DNA of 64,000 bases from Euptelea pleiosperma. Taxonomy: Eukaryota > Streptophyta > Magnoliopsida > Ranunculales > Eupteleaceae. This document shows, in pieces, positions 10,939-22,800 of the stretch (its first letter is position 1; each line of letters opens with the position of its first letter). The stretch lies in the NCBI GenBank assembly GCA_035048495.1, contig CM068552.1, forward strand, positions 21,268,154 to 21,332,153. The letters run 5' to 3'. The notes below the pieces were generated by a model. It had not been told where the DNA came from. It was given only the letters and a program-made list of their open reading frames with translations, and did not search any database. The position numbers were made by a program, and so were the translations under genes.

Positions 10939-11586
10939 TCAACTCCTAGAGTACAAAACGTCCCTCTTCAGCAAGAAAGGATACCCAATTCCCCTCCTTT
11001 TGGAAGGAAACACCACAAACAAAACGCTTATCACAAACCCAACAACAAGAGGAACAGTGTTTGTCACCTTTCTCGGCATCGACTGGTAATAACACTGGAC
11101 GACATCATTATTCGATGCTGCAAATGTAAGGAATGCTACTAATGAAAGTGAAGCATGGAAAAGATCAGCCCACCTCAGTCTGTAATCCGACGGTACGTTC
11201 GGTCTCTTTCTACCAGCATTAAACGTCCATATCCCCCTCAATGTTGCCAACCCATAATACAACCTCCCCGAGGTCGTGCGAAAGCTGTCCGTGAATGTGA
11301 AGAAGACACAAGAGACTGCTGATATCCCTAAGAAAACACCCATACACCATCGGTTTAGAGTGTTACATTTCCCGTCGTTTGTTAGGATGGGAACGAAGAT
11401 TGAGAAGGCGAGGATCGTAGCAGTCGGTAAGAGAACATTGAGGCGAGCCGTGCCGCTGAGGATCGTGTTGAGAACAAATATGATATAAGATCCATCGGTG
11501 CCATCGTCTATTAAGTCGTCGTCATCATCTATTATGTTGTCATTGTCGTGGCTTTGGATCAGGACTTTATGTGTCATGTCATCCAT
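10939..11586 (-). CDS. DUF679 membrane protein (DMP family)
   Basis: This single-exon gene encodes 215 residues. It shows the DMP pattern: an acidic, Asp-rich N-terminus (residues 10-32), then SGTARLNVLLPTATILAF with the first membrane helix (about 49-68). A second helix (81-98) leads into the FTDSF motif, followed by GRLYYGLAT, a third helix (142-158) and a fourth helix (177-195) ending in FPSKRRGIGYP. DMPs are plant-specific four-helix proteins of the endomembrane system and plasma membrane. Some members (DMP8/9) act in sperm-egg fusion and others in senescence or membrane remodelling. Which subgroup this is cannot be told here. The frame is open upstream to 11703, but the ATG at 11586 gives the usual family length. 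No frameshift or stop is seen, so the gene appears intact. Confidence 0.88.
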   Translation of the reverse strand: MDDMTHKVLIQSHDNDNIIDDDDDLIDDGTDGSYIIFVLNTILSGTARLNVLLPTATILAFSIFVPILTNDGKCNTLNRWCMGVFLGISAVSCVFFTFTDSFRTTSGRLYYGLATLRGIWTFNAGRKRPNVPSDYRLRWADLFHASLSLVAFLTFAASNNDVVQCYYQSMPRKVTNTVPLVVGFVISVLFVVFPSKRRGIGYPFLLKRDVLYSRS

Positions 11587-11840
11587 TATCAGGAAATTTA
11601 TCCGACGACCGACGGGCGAAATGATACAAGTAATGTGAGGACAAGGTGAGGCTATATTTGAGCTTGTAGGCAGGATTATTCTTTGATTAAGTGAGAGGAA
11701 CAAGAAATTCTATTTCTGTAGTCTTTCATTTTTTCCTTTTTCTCAGGTTTCTTTGGTTCCATACGTGCAACTTTTGGCATCTGCTCTTTCGGTTTGTCTT
11801 CTTAATATTTTCAAAAATGCAAGGAATATCACTTTTGTTC

Positions 11841-11848
11841 TTTTTATA
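11841..11848 (-). promoter_or_regulatory. Candidate TATA box of the DMP gene
   Basis: The minus strand reads AATATAAAAAGAAC here, about 255 bp upstream of the chosen ATG. That would leave a leader of roughly 220 nt, plausible for a plant gene. It is judged by sequence and position only. Confidence 0.45.
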
Positions 11849-11849
11849 T

Positions 11850-12377
11850 TCCACATGGTGGAAGCCTATAGGGAGAGAGAGAGAGAGGTGAGGTGGCGAA
11901 ACATGTGGGCCCCTTCGGGTCTGCCACTTCAGCTTCCACATGAAAGAAAACCCAATGGTCAACACTTATTCTCTCCTCTGTCAGTGTCACTTTAGCTGTT
12001 GATATAGCTTACATGCAGGTGGATGGGAGCTAACTGGATGTTTGTAACCATCCGATCAAAGAACTTTTTCTTTTCTTTTTGGATTGCTTACAGTACTTTT
12101 AGAATGATGAATCGGATGGTTATAATCATCTCGTTTGGTTGAATTTCTTACAAAAGAAATTTCATAGGTCAGCACATCAAATGGTTGGTCTGTTCCTATT
12201 CATTTTTCATCTTATTATTTGGTAGTCTTTGGAGCCTTGTTCCATCATCCTCGATGGACTCTACACCCCATAAGGCACACATGGCCTACCAACTCATTCA
12301 TCCAAACCATTCAACCAGTAGCTCTAGATGTTCCTCTGATTGGTCCGGTTTTCTGGCCTATGCACCAACAAGGTGGC
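11850..12377. other. Upstream region of the DMP gene
   Basis: The stretch holds a GA-rich tract (11874-11888) and AT-rich DNA. No gene or clear repeat was recognised. Confidence 0.4.
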
Positions 12378-12385
12378 TCCTCAAT

Positions 12386-13122
12386 TAGTGGTGGCAATTT
12401 GGCCCGCTGCCCAGACCGAAGTTGAGCCCTGCCCCGCCTGGCCCGTGAATAAGCTGGGTCGGGCCTCAGTTCATAAATCAAGCCCGCAGTCCGGCCCGAA
12501 ATAATGTCTCATGGGCTGGGCTCAGGCCGGTCTATGTGCTGGGCCTTCAAGCCCGAAGTTGAGCCCAGGCTCGCCTCCTTTATAAAATCCAACCGTTGGG
12601 TGCCCTTATCATGAATTGGTTTATGAATTAGTTTCAAGCCCATGATAATAAAAAATACTCAAATCCAATAGCTAGAAATCATTGATCATACGATTTTTGG
12701 TGCGGAGGTCCACCAAGGTGTCAACCAACTATTGATGGGTCATTGGGCCAATAATTCATTAATTGGACTAAATGCAGATCGACCAAGGAGTGGACCAAAC
12801 AATCATGGGACAATGGGCCCAAGAGTATACCACGTGGCATTTTTTGAGAGGTGAAGATCAAACTTTATTGCCACCTGGAACTGAGTACGACGCTCCTCTA
12901 CAACCAACATTACATCGACCACCTTTTTTCCTTTTGCTACCTCTTGTGCCACGGCATTCAAGCCCGCAACCTTGCCCGTTGCCCGGCCTGGCCCCGGACC
13001 AAGCCCATCGGCCCGACTATGGACCAGGCCATGGGCTGGGCCTGGGTTTGAATTTTGGAGTGAAGCCCGACCTAAGTAGCCTGCGGGCTTGGTAAGCCCG
13101 GCAAGCTAAATTGCCACCTTTA
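12386..13122. mobile_element. Non-autonomous hAT transposon with 8-bp target duplication
   Basis: The element starts TAGTGGTGGCAATTT and ends AAATTGCCACCTTTA, inverted terminal repeats of the plant hAT type. The 8-bp TCCTCAAT is found on both sides (12378-12385 and 13123-13130), the target duplication length of hAT elements. The interior is rich in GCCCG/GGGCC runs near both ends and contains no transposase. Open frames crossing it have no family resemblance. A partial second left end (AAAGGTGGAAATTTGGCCC) begins right after the target duplication, at about 13132. Confidence 0.9.
12590..12850. repeat. Fold-back MITE copy 2, nested in the hAT element
   Basis: Degenerate left arm (AACCGTTGGGTGCCC, AAGCCCATGATAATAAAAAA) and a clear right arm (TAGAAATCATTGATCA, GGTCCACCAAGG, CCACGTGGCATTTTTTGAG) identify it. 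It sits inside the hAT element. Confidence 0.6.
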
Positions 13123-13189
13123 TCCTCAATTAAAGGTGGAAATTTGGCCCATCAGACCTAAGTAGGGTCGAGCTTCACACCAAAAGTCA

Positions 13190-14110
13190 AACTCAGGCAC
13201 AGTCCATGGCCCGGTCCATAGTGATAGTGCCCTTCCCCGAGATAGAGGAGGGGTTCCTATCTGCAACCTGAACCTTATTTTTACCAGAACAAATATTGTA
13301 GGAGGAAAAAATGGAGGGCATATCAGTCATATGATCAAAGGCACCAAAATCAATGATCATAAAGGGACCATTGGGTGAAGTAAACACAAGTAGATGTAGA
13401 GAGACCATCCAATGAAGCTGGTGAAGCTTTGTCAATGTCTATGCTGGAGATGATACTAGGCAGTCTAAAGGATGAAGGCATCATATTGGAAGACTCCTGA
13501 CTAGTAGCATGAGCTACAGAGGTTCCTTATTTAGCACTAGAAGGCTTCATAATTGAGCTTTGCTTGCCACAAGAGAAATGTGTAGGGCGACCATGTAGAC
13601 TCTAGTAGATCTCCCAAGTGTGGTGATGTCGACCACAGTGGTCACAACGAAGCTTGTCACGATCATCAGACTCCCCATCTTTCTTAGATACATGTTTGGT
13701 CTATTTTTGAGTGGCTAAAGCTGACTTCTTAGAAAATAGAAGTCAATAATTCGAGTTCGCTCAACCATCTTCCAAAACTCTGTAGCATCAGTCGTACAAG
13801 ATAGACAATAGGTTTTGTAGTAATCTATACTTATTCCCACTTATTCCGTAGGGTAGCATGGTAAGTTCCCAATGGAAGATTGCCTTGCTTCAGGCACGCA
13901 ATGTCCTATTGAAGTTTGTACATCTTAGCAAAATTCCCAACCTAGGAATACGTATGAGATACAACATCCTAAGTATCCTTGGTTGTCAAAAAATAAGGGC
14001 AGGCCTTTGCTAATGGATGGTTTCATGGAGTGAAACAACCATGACATAACCATTGAGTTTTTTGCTTCCCATTTTCCAAATGTGACATAATCTCTTATGG
14101 TGCAATTATT
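13190..14110 (-). pseudogene. Copia-type gag-protease remnant
   Basis: On the minus strand a CDHCGRHHHTWEIYW zinc-knuckle-like block (about 13,600-13,660) precedes the aspartic-protease region. That region reads FMIIDFGAFDHMTD in place of the usual D-S/T-G-A catalytic motif. This order is that of Ty1/Copia polyproteins. Several stops and a changed catalytic context show that it is dead. It runs toward lower coordinates and ends at the partial hAT end. Confidence 0.75.
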
Positions 14111-14775
14111 TGGCTAATAATGTATCCCACTTTCCAAATGCGGCATCGAGTTTTAACTATTAGAGCCAGTGCATTTTTTATTCCAAGTATGGTGATGGCA
14201 GAACAGGCCAATGATCTGGTGGACCATATAGAAACCAGGCTAGACAACTTAGTACCATTCACATGCATAAGGTTTCCACGTAGGTACAGGCATAGGTTTT
14301 GTAGTAATCTATACTCATTCCCACTTATTCCGTAGGGTAGCATGGTAAGTTCCCAATGGAAGATTGTCTTGCTTCAGGCATGTAATGTCCTATTGAAGTT
14401 TGTACATCTTAGCAAAATTCCCAACCTGGGAATACGTATGAGATACAACATCCTAAGTATCCTTGGTTGTCAAAAAAAAAGGGCAGGCCTTTGCTAATGG
14501 ATGGTTTCATGGAGTGAAACAACCATGACATAACCATTGAGTTTTTTGCTTCCCATTTTCCAAATGTGACATAATCTCTTATGGTGCAATTATTCGGCTA
14601 ATAATGTATCCCACTTTCCAAATGTGGCATCGAGTTTTAACTATCAGAGCCAGTGCATTTTTTATTCCAAGTATGGTGATGGCAAAACAGGCCAATGATC
14701 TGGTGGACCATATAGAAACCAGGCTAGACAACTTAGTACCGTTCACATGCATAAGGTTTCCACGTAGGTACAGGC
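13812..14775. repeat. Tandem duplication, two copies of 482 bp
   Basis: The sequence 13812-14293 is repeated at 14294-14775 with only a few base differences. Anchors AGGTTTTGTAGTAATC and GGTTTCCACGTAGGTACAG recur at the same spacing. The duplicated block comes from the Copia remnant's gag-side sequence. Confidence 0.92.
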
Positions 14776-15585
14776 AATCTCGAGGCACCTTGAGACATTC
14801 CTAGCCACCACGACTTCACCAACCCTTATCACGAACGTGCGAAGGGATTCGATGCAGTTCAAAGAAGGGAGAGTTCTGCGATTTCAACAGGTGCACCCGG
14901 ACACAGAAGAGGTTCAATCACCTTCCACGATTTCTAAGGTGTCACTTGCGAAATCAAGTGTCTGTGTCAAAGCCCAAATTAGCTCCAACAAAGCCAAAGG
15001 CTGCACCGAAACCAAAAATCGTTAACAAGACGAAGTCCACGTCCCAAAAGAAGGCAAAGTCGACGTTAAAGGCTAAGACTGTAAAGGCTTTGAGCGACGA
15101 AGACTTCACTGAGGAAAAGGTGATGACTAAGGTTGGAAAATGCGCCAACACAAAGCCAAGCGCAATGACTTTCCCACTAGCAAGTAGACAACGGGAGGAG
15201 ATTTCGCCAGCAAGCAGACAACCTCATGCTCACTTACCTCCTGATTCATATTACTAGTAACACTACAAGATTCAACATCGATATCATGGGCGAATGCAAT
15301 TTGGGATCTTGTGGCATCGACCTTGAGGACAATGTTACTTTCAAGGGTGCGGGGATGTTGCCACACCCTTGCCGTCGACGTCCGAAGAGCAACACCAGTC
15401 ATCTCCGTAGTCGCCGTGCTCAAGTTGATTGTGGGTCATAGTGCGGTTCCCTTTAGGAATTACTTGGAGAGGAGAAGCGATCGGAGGAAGGTGATTAATT
15501 CTCTGTCCTTTATTTCTGATGGATCTGTCGGAGTTTGAGTTCCCTACCCTCATCGCTGTGGGAGATAACCATCGTTTGCATCAAT
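14776..15585 (+). other. Unidentified region with a lysine/proline-rich open frame
   Basis: The frame 14946-15257 reads KPKLAPTKPKAAPKPK followed by further Lys/Ala/Thr-rich sequence. This resembles the tail of plant linker histone H1, but no globular domain is seen upstream. The rest has short overlapping open frames without recognisable families. It may be a piece of transposon or of an H1 pseudogene. Confidence 0.25.
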
Positions 15586-15835
15586 GGTGAAGCAATCATT
15601 GGATGTTAATTTGAGTGCTCTGCCTATGCCATGCGTTAAGGGAGACTATACTACTATTCGCATCTCAGAAGTTAGATTCGATAACGATACTCGTTCTAGA
15701 ATATATGGTCATTTCGCTAGAGTCTTGGTCGACTTGGATCTCACCAAAGACAATCCTTCTGAAATACTCCTCCAATGAAGCTAAGGCCTGCAATACGTCT
15801 AAGATTTCCACAAGTAGCTCGCATTAACATTATTG
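15584..15835 (+). pseudogene. LINE ORF1 (DUF4283-type) fragment
   Basis: The frame contains RIYGHFARVLVDLDLTKDNPSEIL, close to the GxFARVxVxxDLSKP block that ends the DUF4283 RNA-binding region of plant LINE ORF1 proteins. It stops at 15776-15778 soon after. Nothing of ORF2 follows, so this is a short broken fragment. Confidence 0.65.
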
Positions 15836-15839
15836 TCTA

Positions 15840-16520
15840 GAGTATATTTCTGTTAAACTTCATAGAACTTGAGATTTTGATAGGTAAGTTTACATTGAGT
15901 AGATTGGAGAAGAGAGGTTTTTATTTTGGAGGAATGTTTCGGTCAAGTGAAAAATTGAGACAGACTCTGAAAGGAAACGAAACATTCACAAGCATTGAAA
16001 AAATAGCGAAACAAAGTGAAACAATTCCGTAACATTCTTGAGACATTCCCAAAACCATGAAATCTTATTTTTTATTGTATCTGATTGTACCATAGTGTCT
16101 TGGTTTGTCTCGGCCCAAAACATTCCAAAACGGAACCAAACATTCCACCTCCCACATGCACACACCTTTTTCATATAAACCTCATCCCAATCAGATCGAC
16201 CTAAGAACATGGATGGGGAGACCTCATAACTAGTACATTTTCAATGCAAAGTTATTATTTACATGTAATCGTAAATTTCATATGCGCCTACTCAAATACA
16301 TTATTATGCAAATAACAATAAAACACATAGTACATTGGAAAATAACAGAAAAAATGGCGCTGAAATTCAAGTTTTGAAATTTCAAAAACAAAAAATAACG
16401 AAAAAATAACGGTCGCTATTTTTTGAGCATTTTAACAGTACATAACGTAACGGGGGAGGTCCGAATCCATTATGACGGCCGTTAACGGGCCTTTTTTAAA
16501 TCATGATAGAGACAATAATT
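15840..16520. repeat. MITE-like AT-rich repeats
   Basis: GAAACATTC/GAGACATTCC motifs recur at 15,950-16,130. A second unit at about 16,390-16,508 ends GACGGCCGTTAACGGGCC...AAATCATG and resembles units near 36.5 and 56.3 kb. No coding sequence is recognised. Confidence 0.4.
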
Positions 16521-17489
16521 ACACTTGCAGACACATTGAATTCTGAAGAACAGCCACAGTAAGTTAATTTATTGTGTAAAATTATAAAGTCCAAGCACAG
16601 TTCGCAAGTCAGTTCTTACCTTACAGTAGTATATTTTGCCCAAATTAGGTTGAAATTTTACTTATGCTTCACATAGAAATGGACGTATTGGTTCACGTAA
16701 GGACATAGAACACTAAAAGGAGACATTCACTGATCAACCCTACCTTCCTTTTCATTCTTCTTGCCACCTCTTCCTCTCCCATCTCGCCTTGGAAGAAGAA
16801 AAATCATCCTTCTGACACTTATTTTTTAGAGGCGTGTGAGCTAGCTCTTCTTGAAGATAGTTTTAGCCTCCCACAAAGGTGCAAGGGAATACAAACAACA
16901 CAATCTCCGGGACTTAACAACCCAGACTCAATTTGAGTCTCAATGGGGTGGCACATTCCCCATAATATAGAAAAGAAATTATAAGATGAAATACTTGGTG
17001 CACCAGGTTTAACTTATCGTCTCTTACATGGGAAATACAAAGAGTTCTTTCATGGTTGAGAGTCTATGAGCTGACCCACTACGTTTTAATTTCAAAATAA
17101 ACCATTTTGAAACACTTAAAACTCAACAGACTCATCTCCATGTGGGCTCCATTATTGTATGGAACAATGAGGACTGCCATAGTAAGGTCGTGTAACATCA
17201 TAATTTCTTCCATAACACACCATCTCCCAATAAATGAACTTACTTTAAGTCACATTAGATGCATAATAGATAGCTTCCAAAGTGAAGAAACTCCAGTTAT
17301 CTCCAAAATATGGCTTCATTATCTAGGAATCCATCTCAAGGCAATCAAAGTAAAAAACCAACTAAATGAAAATATTACTCCCAATTTAAGTTGCTGTGCA
17401 AACCTCTCCAGCTTGAACAACCTGAAAGCTGAAAGAATATAGAAACTTTCTGGTACTCATAAAGCTGTGAATTGCAAGCATGTACAACC
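16521..17489. other. No recognisable feature
   Basis: This is AT-rich DNA with short open frames of random character. Nothing in either strand could be tied to a gene or a known repeat. Confidence 0.4.
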
Positions 17490-18262
17490 ACATATTTCAT
17501 GATGAAGGATTTAAGGTAGCTTTGAACCCTCATGGTATGGTATGAAGTTGAGGCAGCCAACGCAGGAACCGATATTACTGTTTCCTTTAAGGTTACATTG
17601 TCGATTAAGGGTGGACGAGCATCTTCATACTCATCTTCTCCTTCAAGAAGGAAAAATTGCCTTTTCTTTACAGTGATGTCCCATTACATACCTTTCGTCA
17701 CAATTGTAGCGCAATCCTTTTTCCCTTGGTTCCTTCATTTCTACTTGGGAGATTCGTTTAATGGGTGGAATAATATCATGTGGCATTTGTTTCTTGGGTG
17801 GCATGTAAAGAGTGGGAGGTTTGGAGGTAGCTCTAGCCCCTCAAACCACATCCTCCATTGTTCCTTCTTGCAACCAAGCTAACCCAATGGCTTGGGTTAA
17901 TGTTGATGCTGCAAACATCATCATACCATTTCTCACCTCATCTTTTAGACCATTTGTGAAACAACTCACAAAGAAGTTTTCGGATAAGCTGTTGATTCGT
18001 CTCACAAGAGTCTCGAATTGATCTTGATATGCTTGCACAAAGCCCCCTTGCATCATCATCACTCAATCGACTAGCGAGTTGGTCGTATTTGAGGTTCATC
18101 GCCGTTGCAAGGTGTGATAATTCCTTTAGAGTTGCAGTTTGCTTGTCTGAGCTTTCTCTTAGGTGTGTGATCGTGTCATTGATGCTTTTAGCTTCTTGTG
18201 ATCTAATCCCCTTCGCCATAATCAACTGTTAACACGGCAATATCGTTGCTCTAATATCATTT
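17490..18262 (-). pseudogene. Ty3/Gypsy gag remnant with primer-binding-like site
   Basis: A TTAGAGCAACGATATTG sequence (minus strand, about 18,236-18,255) resembles the primer-binding/leader start. It is followed by an ATG frame, MAKGIRSQEAKSINDTITHL. A shifted frame then continues as YQDQFETLVRRINSLSENFF...CFTNGLKDEVR, the core of plant Gypsy gag (YxxxFE...L, FxxGLxxxIR). Downstream a linker of the EEEDEDARPPLIDNV type leads toward a protease that is lost. The frame change near 18,050 and the missing pol make this a dead fragment. Confidence 0.75.
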
Positions 18263-18640
18263 GATGCGAATGGCCAAGAAGAATAAGACGAGACTTAAGC
18301 AACCTCCCGCATCTAGGGGGGAACCTTCCAAAAGACCTTGTTCATTCAAATTATCGATGCCAAAGTCCTATCCCATGATTGCCTTATAAAGGCTTACAAG
18401 ATAACTCCGATTTTCCTAATTTAAGCAAGTAATTAACTACCCTAATGACTCCACCATTCCACATATGGTAATGGATTGTCTTTATTGTTCCTCCTAATTC
18501 AAAAACTTCCTTGCATGAGAATGATAATGGCTGAGATTAGAAACCTTCCTTGCACGAGAATGGTAACAGCAGAAAATTATAACCTCACACGAGAATGGTA
18601 ACGGCTGTCACATCGGCCCAAACTCCATACATGCATCATA
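18263..18640. repeat. Probable LTR remnant with short direct repeats
   Basis: It directly abuts the Gypsy leader, so it probably is the remains of the LTR. Three copies of CACGAGAATGGTAACGG-like sequence lie between 18,511 and 18,605. Confidence 0.4.
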
Positions 18641-18975
18641 TCCACAGGATATGACACGGACACAGGTAGGATACAACTAAGATATGGGCAAGATACTTCA
18701 GATATTTATTTATTAAAAAAATACAAAAAAATAGTACATTAATATTAACATTAGTTTAAATTAATAGTCCAACTATTTTAATTTTACAGGTAATATAAAA
18801 TAAAACATTTATAGCACTTATTTGGTTATCATATACTTTTTTATTAGATATTTACACTCAAGATTGTGTATCTATGTGTGTACACTTTATAACATCATAT
18901 GTGGAAATATCTATGCCATAAATTTTAGGACATGGGTAGGATACTCATATCCGTATGTGTCCCTGATTTAGAAAA
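18640..18975. repeat. MITE-like inverted repeat (GACACGGACACAGG / TATGTGTCCCTG)
   Basis: The left end has ATATGACACGGACACAGGTA and the right end ATATCCGTATGTGTCCCTGA in inverse orientation around AT-rich DNA. Related GTGTCCGACACG-type sequences occur near 23.05 and 61.7 kb. Confidence 0.5.
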
Positions 18976-18997
18976 ATGCCAGTCGAATCCCCGCTTC

Positions 18998-19036
18998 CCG
19001 TATTCGTATCCATATCCGTATCCGTATCCGTATCCG
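18998..19036. repeat. (TATCCG)n microsatellite
   Basis: About six near-perfect hexamers of TATCCG/CATATCCG occur here. Confidence 0.85.
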
Positions 19037-19039
19037 GGC

Positions 19040-19890
19040 ATCATAGATGCAAATCATTGCCTGAAATTGAATCTGCCACTACATAAGGCTTCCAACTGGC
19101 AATTGGCATTTTACAGATACAATACTAAAATACATCAAATAATATGAAAAGCAATGAAGGAAAGAGGTTCAAGCACAGGTATTCAGACACTCAAGAGATA
19201 TCAATTCTGATTCTCAAGTGGAAAAAGACAAGAAGCCAGAAATTTAAGTAACAAAACATTGTTTCAGAGATGCAACACTATGAAGCAGAACACACTAACA
19301 ATAGTCCACCCATCCTGATGTTAATTTTGGATCCAAAACTGCCGGAATCCATGCAACAAGTGACTACGATATCATTACCCCAATAAAACTCCTTTTAAGC
19401 ACTGTGACTCTTGAGAAAATTAAGGAATGAGTATAAGAGTTATATCAACAAACCTGGTCCTGATTTTCCATCTACAAATAACTGAATGATGCTGTAGGTA
19501 AAGTAACTGCGAGGGAATAACACCAATATCAAAACAGCAAGAAACCTGCTTTTGCAAGACGTGTCACGAATCATGCTTCTTTATAAATGCCAAATTTACA
19601 TTGTTTGCAAAGAAATGTACTTATCATTGATCATCTTCATCTTTTTACAATCTTCATTGAACTCGATAGTATATAGAAAAAAAAAGGAGGAACTGAAAAA
19701 GAATCAGTTGACTTCATGGACCTATAAAGATGAAACTAACCCCAGAAATTTGCTAAATAACGCAAAAACAAATGGGGGTATATAAACTGTGACAGACATC
19801 TATGTACAGTTCCTTGAAAATGAACAGAAGAAATAGCTAAAAACTCAAACACAAGGTAGACATTGCCTAAATCCGATGCAGACATGGAAA
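19040..19890 (-). other. 3' flank and probable 3' UTR of the FAB1 gene
   Basis: AT-rich DNA lies downstream of the FAB1 stop codon. No other gene was found. The exact polyadenylation site cannot be fixed by eye. Confidence 0.4.
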
Positions 19891-22800
19891 TTATTTGGTT
19901 TCTCTCTGCTCTGTGTTTGTTAATTGAAAAGAGTCACCACTTCTGTTGCCACAAAACTTGCAAGGGCCCGAAGATCTCTCTGGACAAGAATGATCTGGAA
20001 CAGTTAAGAAGTACATAGACATAAACTTTCTGAATCTTTTCTTGTACTCTTTTGGGGAGACAACTGTTGGAGACACATTTTTAGGGACAACGAGGGAGGC
20101 CTTCACCCATGTCTCAAGGTGTTTGTCCCAGGTATACTGCCTCAGATAGTCAATAATACCACATACAAGTTCACGCCGCCGCATGTCCACTCCCACAAGT
20201 AAAGAGTAATCCATGACATTGATTGACTGAAAATTTCAGCAGAACACAAAATTTTAAGCTCCTAAAATGCTTATTTCAATAACATAGAAACATAAAAGAA
20301 GCTGTGACTGCACACTCACAGTGAGGAAAGATGTGTCATTCCAAACAGCCCTTTGTAACAGATGTTTAGTTTTCCTACTGACATACAAAGGAGAGGTACT
20401 CATGTCTTCAACAAAGTTCTGATCCAAAAGAACTTTTCCCACACCATTTGCTTCTGAAGTGTATCGTGCATGCTGAGCTCCTTTGAGATCATACAGACGT
20501 GTTATGTTACGACCGAAAGTAAGATTCTCCATGACCATCAGATCGTATTTCAGATCTTTTCCACTTTTTGAATGCCTTATGGTAACCTGCAATGGAAAAC
20601 GAAGGCACAGGATAAAGAAGGTACAATCATTAAAGGGACAAGTCAGGAACTCACCTAAAATAAAGATATAAGCCACGTTTAAAATATCATTTCGTCTCGT
20701 TGTCTTCATAAGCTCACAAAATGAGACATCCCAACCGAGACAAAATGAAAGGAAGTAGACAAAGATAAAAAACAGTATATGTCTCAATAAGATTAAATCG
20801 TTTTCTAATGCATAATTAGGTTATAAATTTGTTTTTAACATTTATATGTGTTACAAAAGACACATGTTATCATAAGAATAAGCTTTAAACACCAGTTTTA
20901 ATTTAAATCTTAAAATAGGCTTTTTACATGAGATGATACATTCCTTTATGTATCGTCTCGGTACACTACCGGAACGAAACGTCTCGGCTAAGACGGAACA
21001 AGAAGAAACAAGATTTTGAACCATGGATATAAGAACAACTGACCTGATAGATCCCTAGTATTTTTGCAAGGCACGTCTGGCTTCCTGAGCTGAGAGACTG
21101 ATTAATGTACACGAAATAATCTTGGGCAAACTTCAAAAATGAATCAAATTCTGTCTTCTTAATTTGCTTTATGATAAACCGTTCATCCAGTGTCTTTACA
21201 AAGAAAGATCCACTCTTCCCACCTTTGGCATCCCAGTTCTTACAACGGCTTAGGGAAGCAATATAATCAAGCTCGCATGGACAGCAGCGCTTTCGAAGAG
21301 CATGAAATTGTTTTGCATATATGCAAACTACTGAATATTTACCCTTCCCAGGTAATTTTCCAACCCCTAGATGGATCTCTGGATGAAGAGCATCCAAAGA
21401 CGGAACAGAATCCACCAGGTTAAACCCATCAAAACTTGAGGTGTATGACTCTTCCGATGAAACAGTTTCACCTGCATGCATGCCTTCTGAATCCAAAGAA
21501 CCATTTGAAGACCAATATGGTGAAGCCACAGAGGCATCAGAAGCCAGGCAGTGTGCATTCTGATATCCATTATTGTCCTCTCCTTTCTCTTTCCTCATGT
21601 CCTTCTCAACTAAACCTTCAGTTGAACTGTGCCGATCCTGCAGCAAGGCTAGAGCACAGGCGATTATGCTTGTGGGTTCACCCTCAAAGACTGAAACTAC
21701 ACCGTCATCAGGTCCAAGAGGGATGTGCAACCTGGACCCTTCCTCGGAAATCAGTTGATGGACCGAAGACAGCCATTCTGGAGTATAGCTGTTGATGAAT
21801 TCAAATTTCTGTGAGTAACCTCTCTGGAGATCCTTTCTGTATGCCTTGCGAGTTTCTGAAAAAGGAGTCCAAACCCAAAACTCAGAGTCATCCAATTTTG
21901 ATACTAGTGACTTTTGACATACAGACATGCCTTGGTCCAGTCCCTTGAACCTGAACTTTGATGATACCTCACCCAGTGTTGAGCCATGAAGATCTAAGTT
22001 GGCAACAGAATCAGTGTGTCTCAAAAGTTCTTTAGTAATTGTAGTAGTTTGGTTCACCTGTAAGGGTTCAGAAATGGGCAAACACTCCTCTTGACAATTC
22101 TCACCACGCAAAGGAATGGCAGAGAGGTGAGAGAGTCCAGTAGAAGGGTCTTGACCTAGAACAGAGTCATTCAACAGTCCATCTGTAGTGGGTGCAGCCC
22201 ACTCATCAACAGATGATCCATCAAGGTTTAAGCTCCCCATGGTTAGCCTGTCATTAGCCTCGACATTAATAGAAGTATTGACTGAATTGTTTGGGTACCC
22301 GGATCCTAGGACCAGACCTTCATATTGTGGTTCTGAAACTTGGAACTCTGTAACAGAATTTTCACTTGCTACTATAGATGTTTCATCTAACTTGATTTCC
22401 AACTCAGCTTCAAGGTTGCCACTATGAATTACAGCATTACTGTAATCATTAGAAGATAACGACGATTTGTCATTGATGGGTGCAATAAGATTAGCAGCTG
22501 TCCCATGAGAAATTTTGTCGCCGTAGCGCAGAGAATTATTATTTTTTCTCTTGATTCTTCCAGCAGCAATGGCATCCTTCTGCAACAGAAACTGTACTTG
22601 TTCTTCATGCATTGTATCAGTGGTACCACTGTTAACTATTCTAGAATTAGGCGAAAGAAGCAAATGCAAACGTCGATCCCAAACATATGACTCCAGCACA
22701 AGTTCCTGGATTAAACGATTCAAACTGAGAAGCTCGTGTACAACCTGCCCCAGACGCTCATTCTTGTCTATAGCCTTGAGAACGTGTGACTGATTTTTAT

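Noticed and set aside
12772..13095. Proline-rich protein at 12.8-13.1 kb
   Set aside because: It crosses from a MITE into the hAT terminal repeat region and has no recognisable domain.
20966..21043. Extension of FAB1 exon 10 past 21044
   Set aside because: The donor CAG|GTCAGT and the conserved join to VTIRHSKSG show that it is intron sequence.
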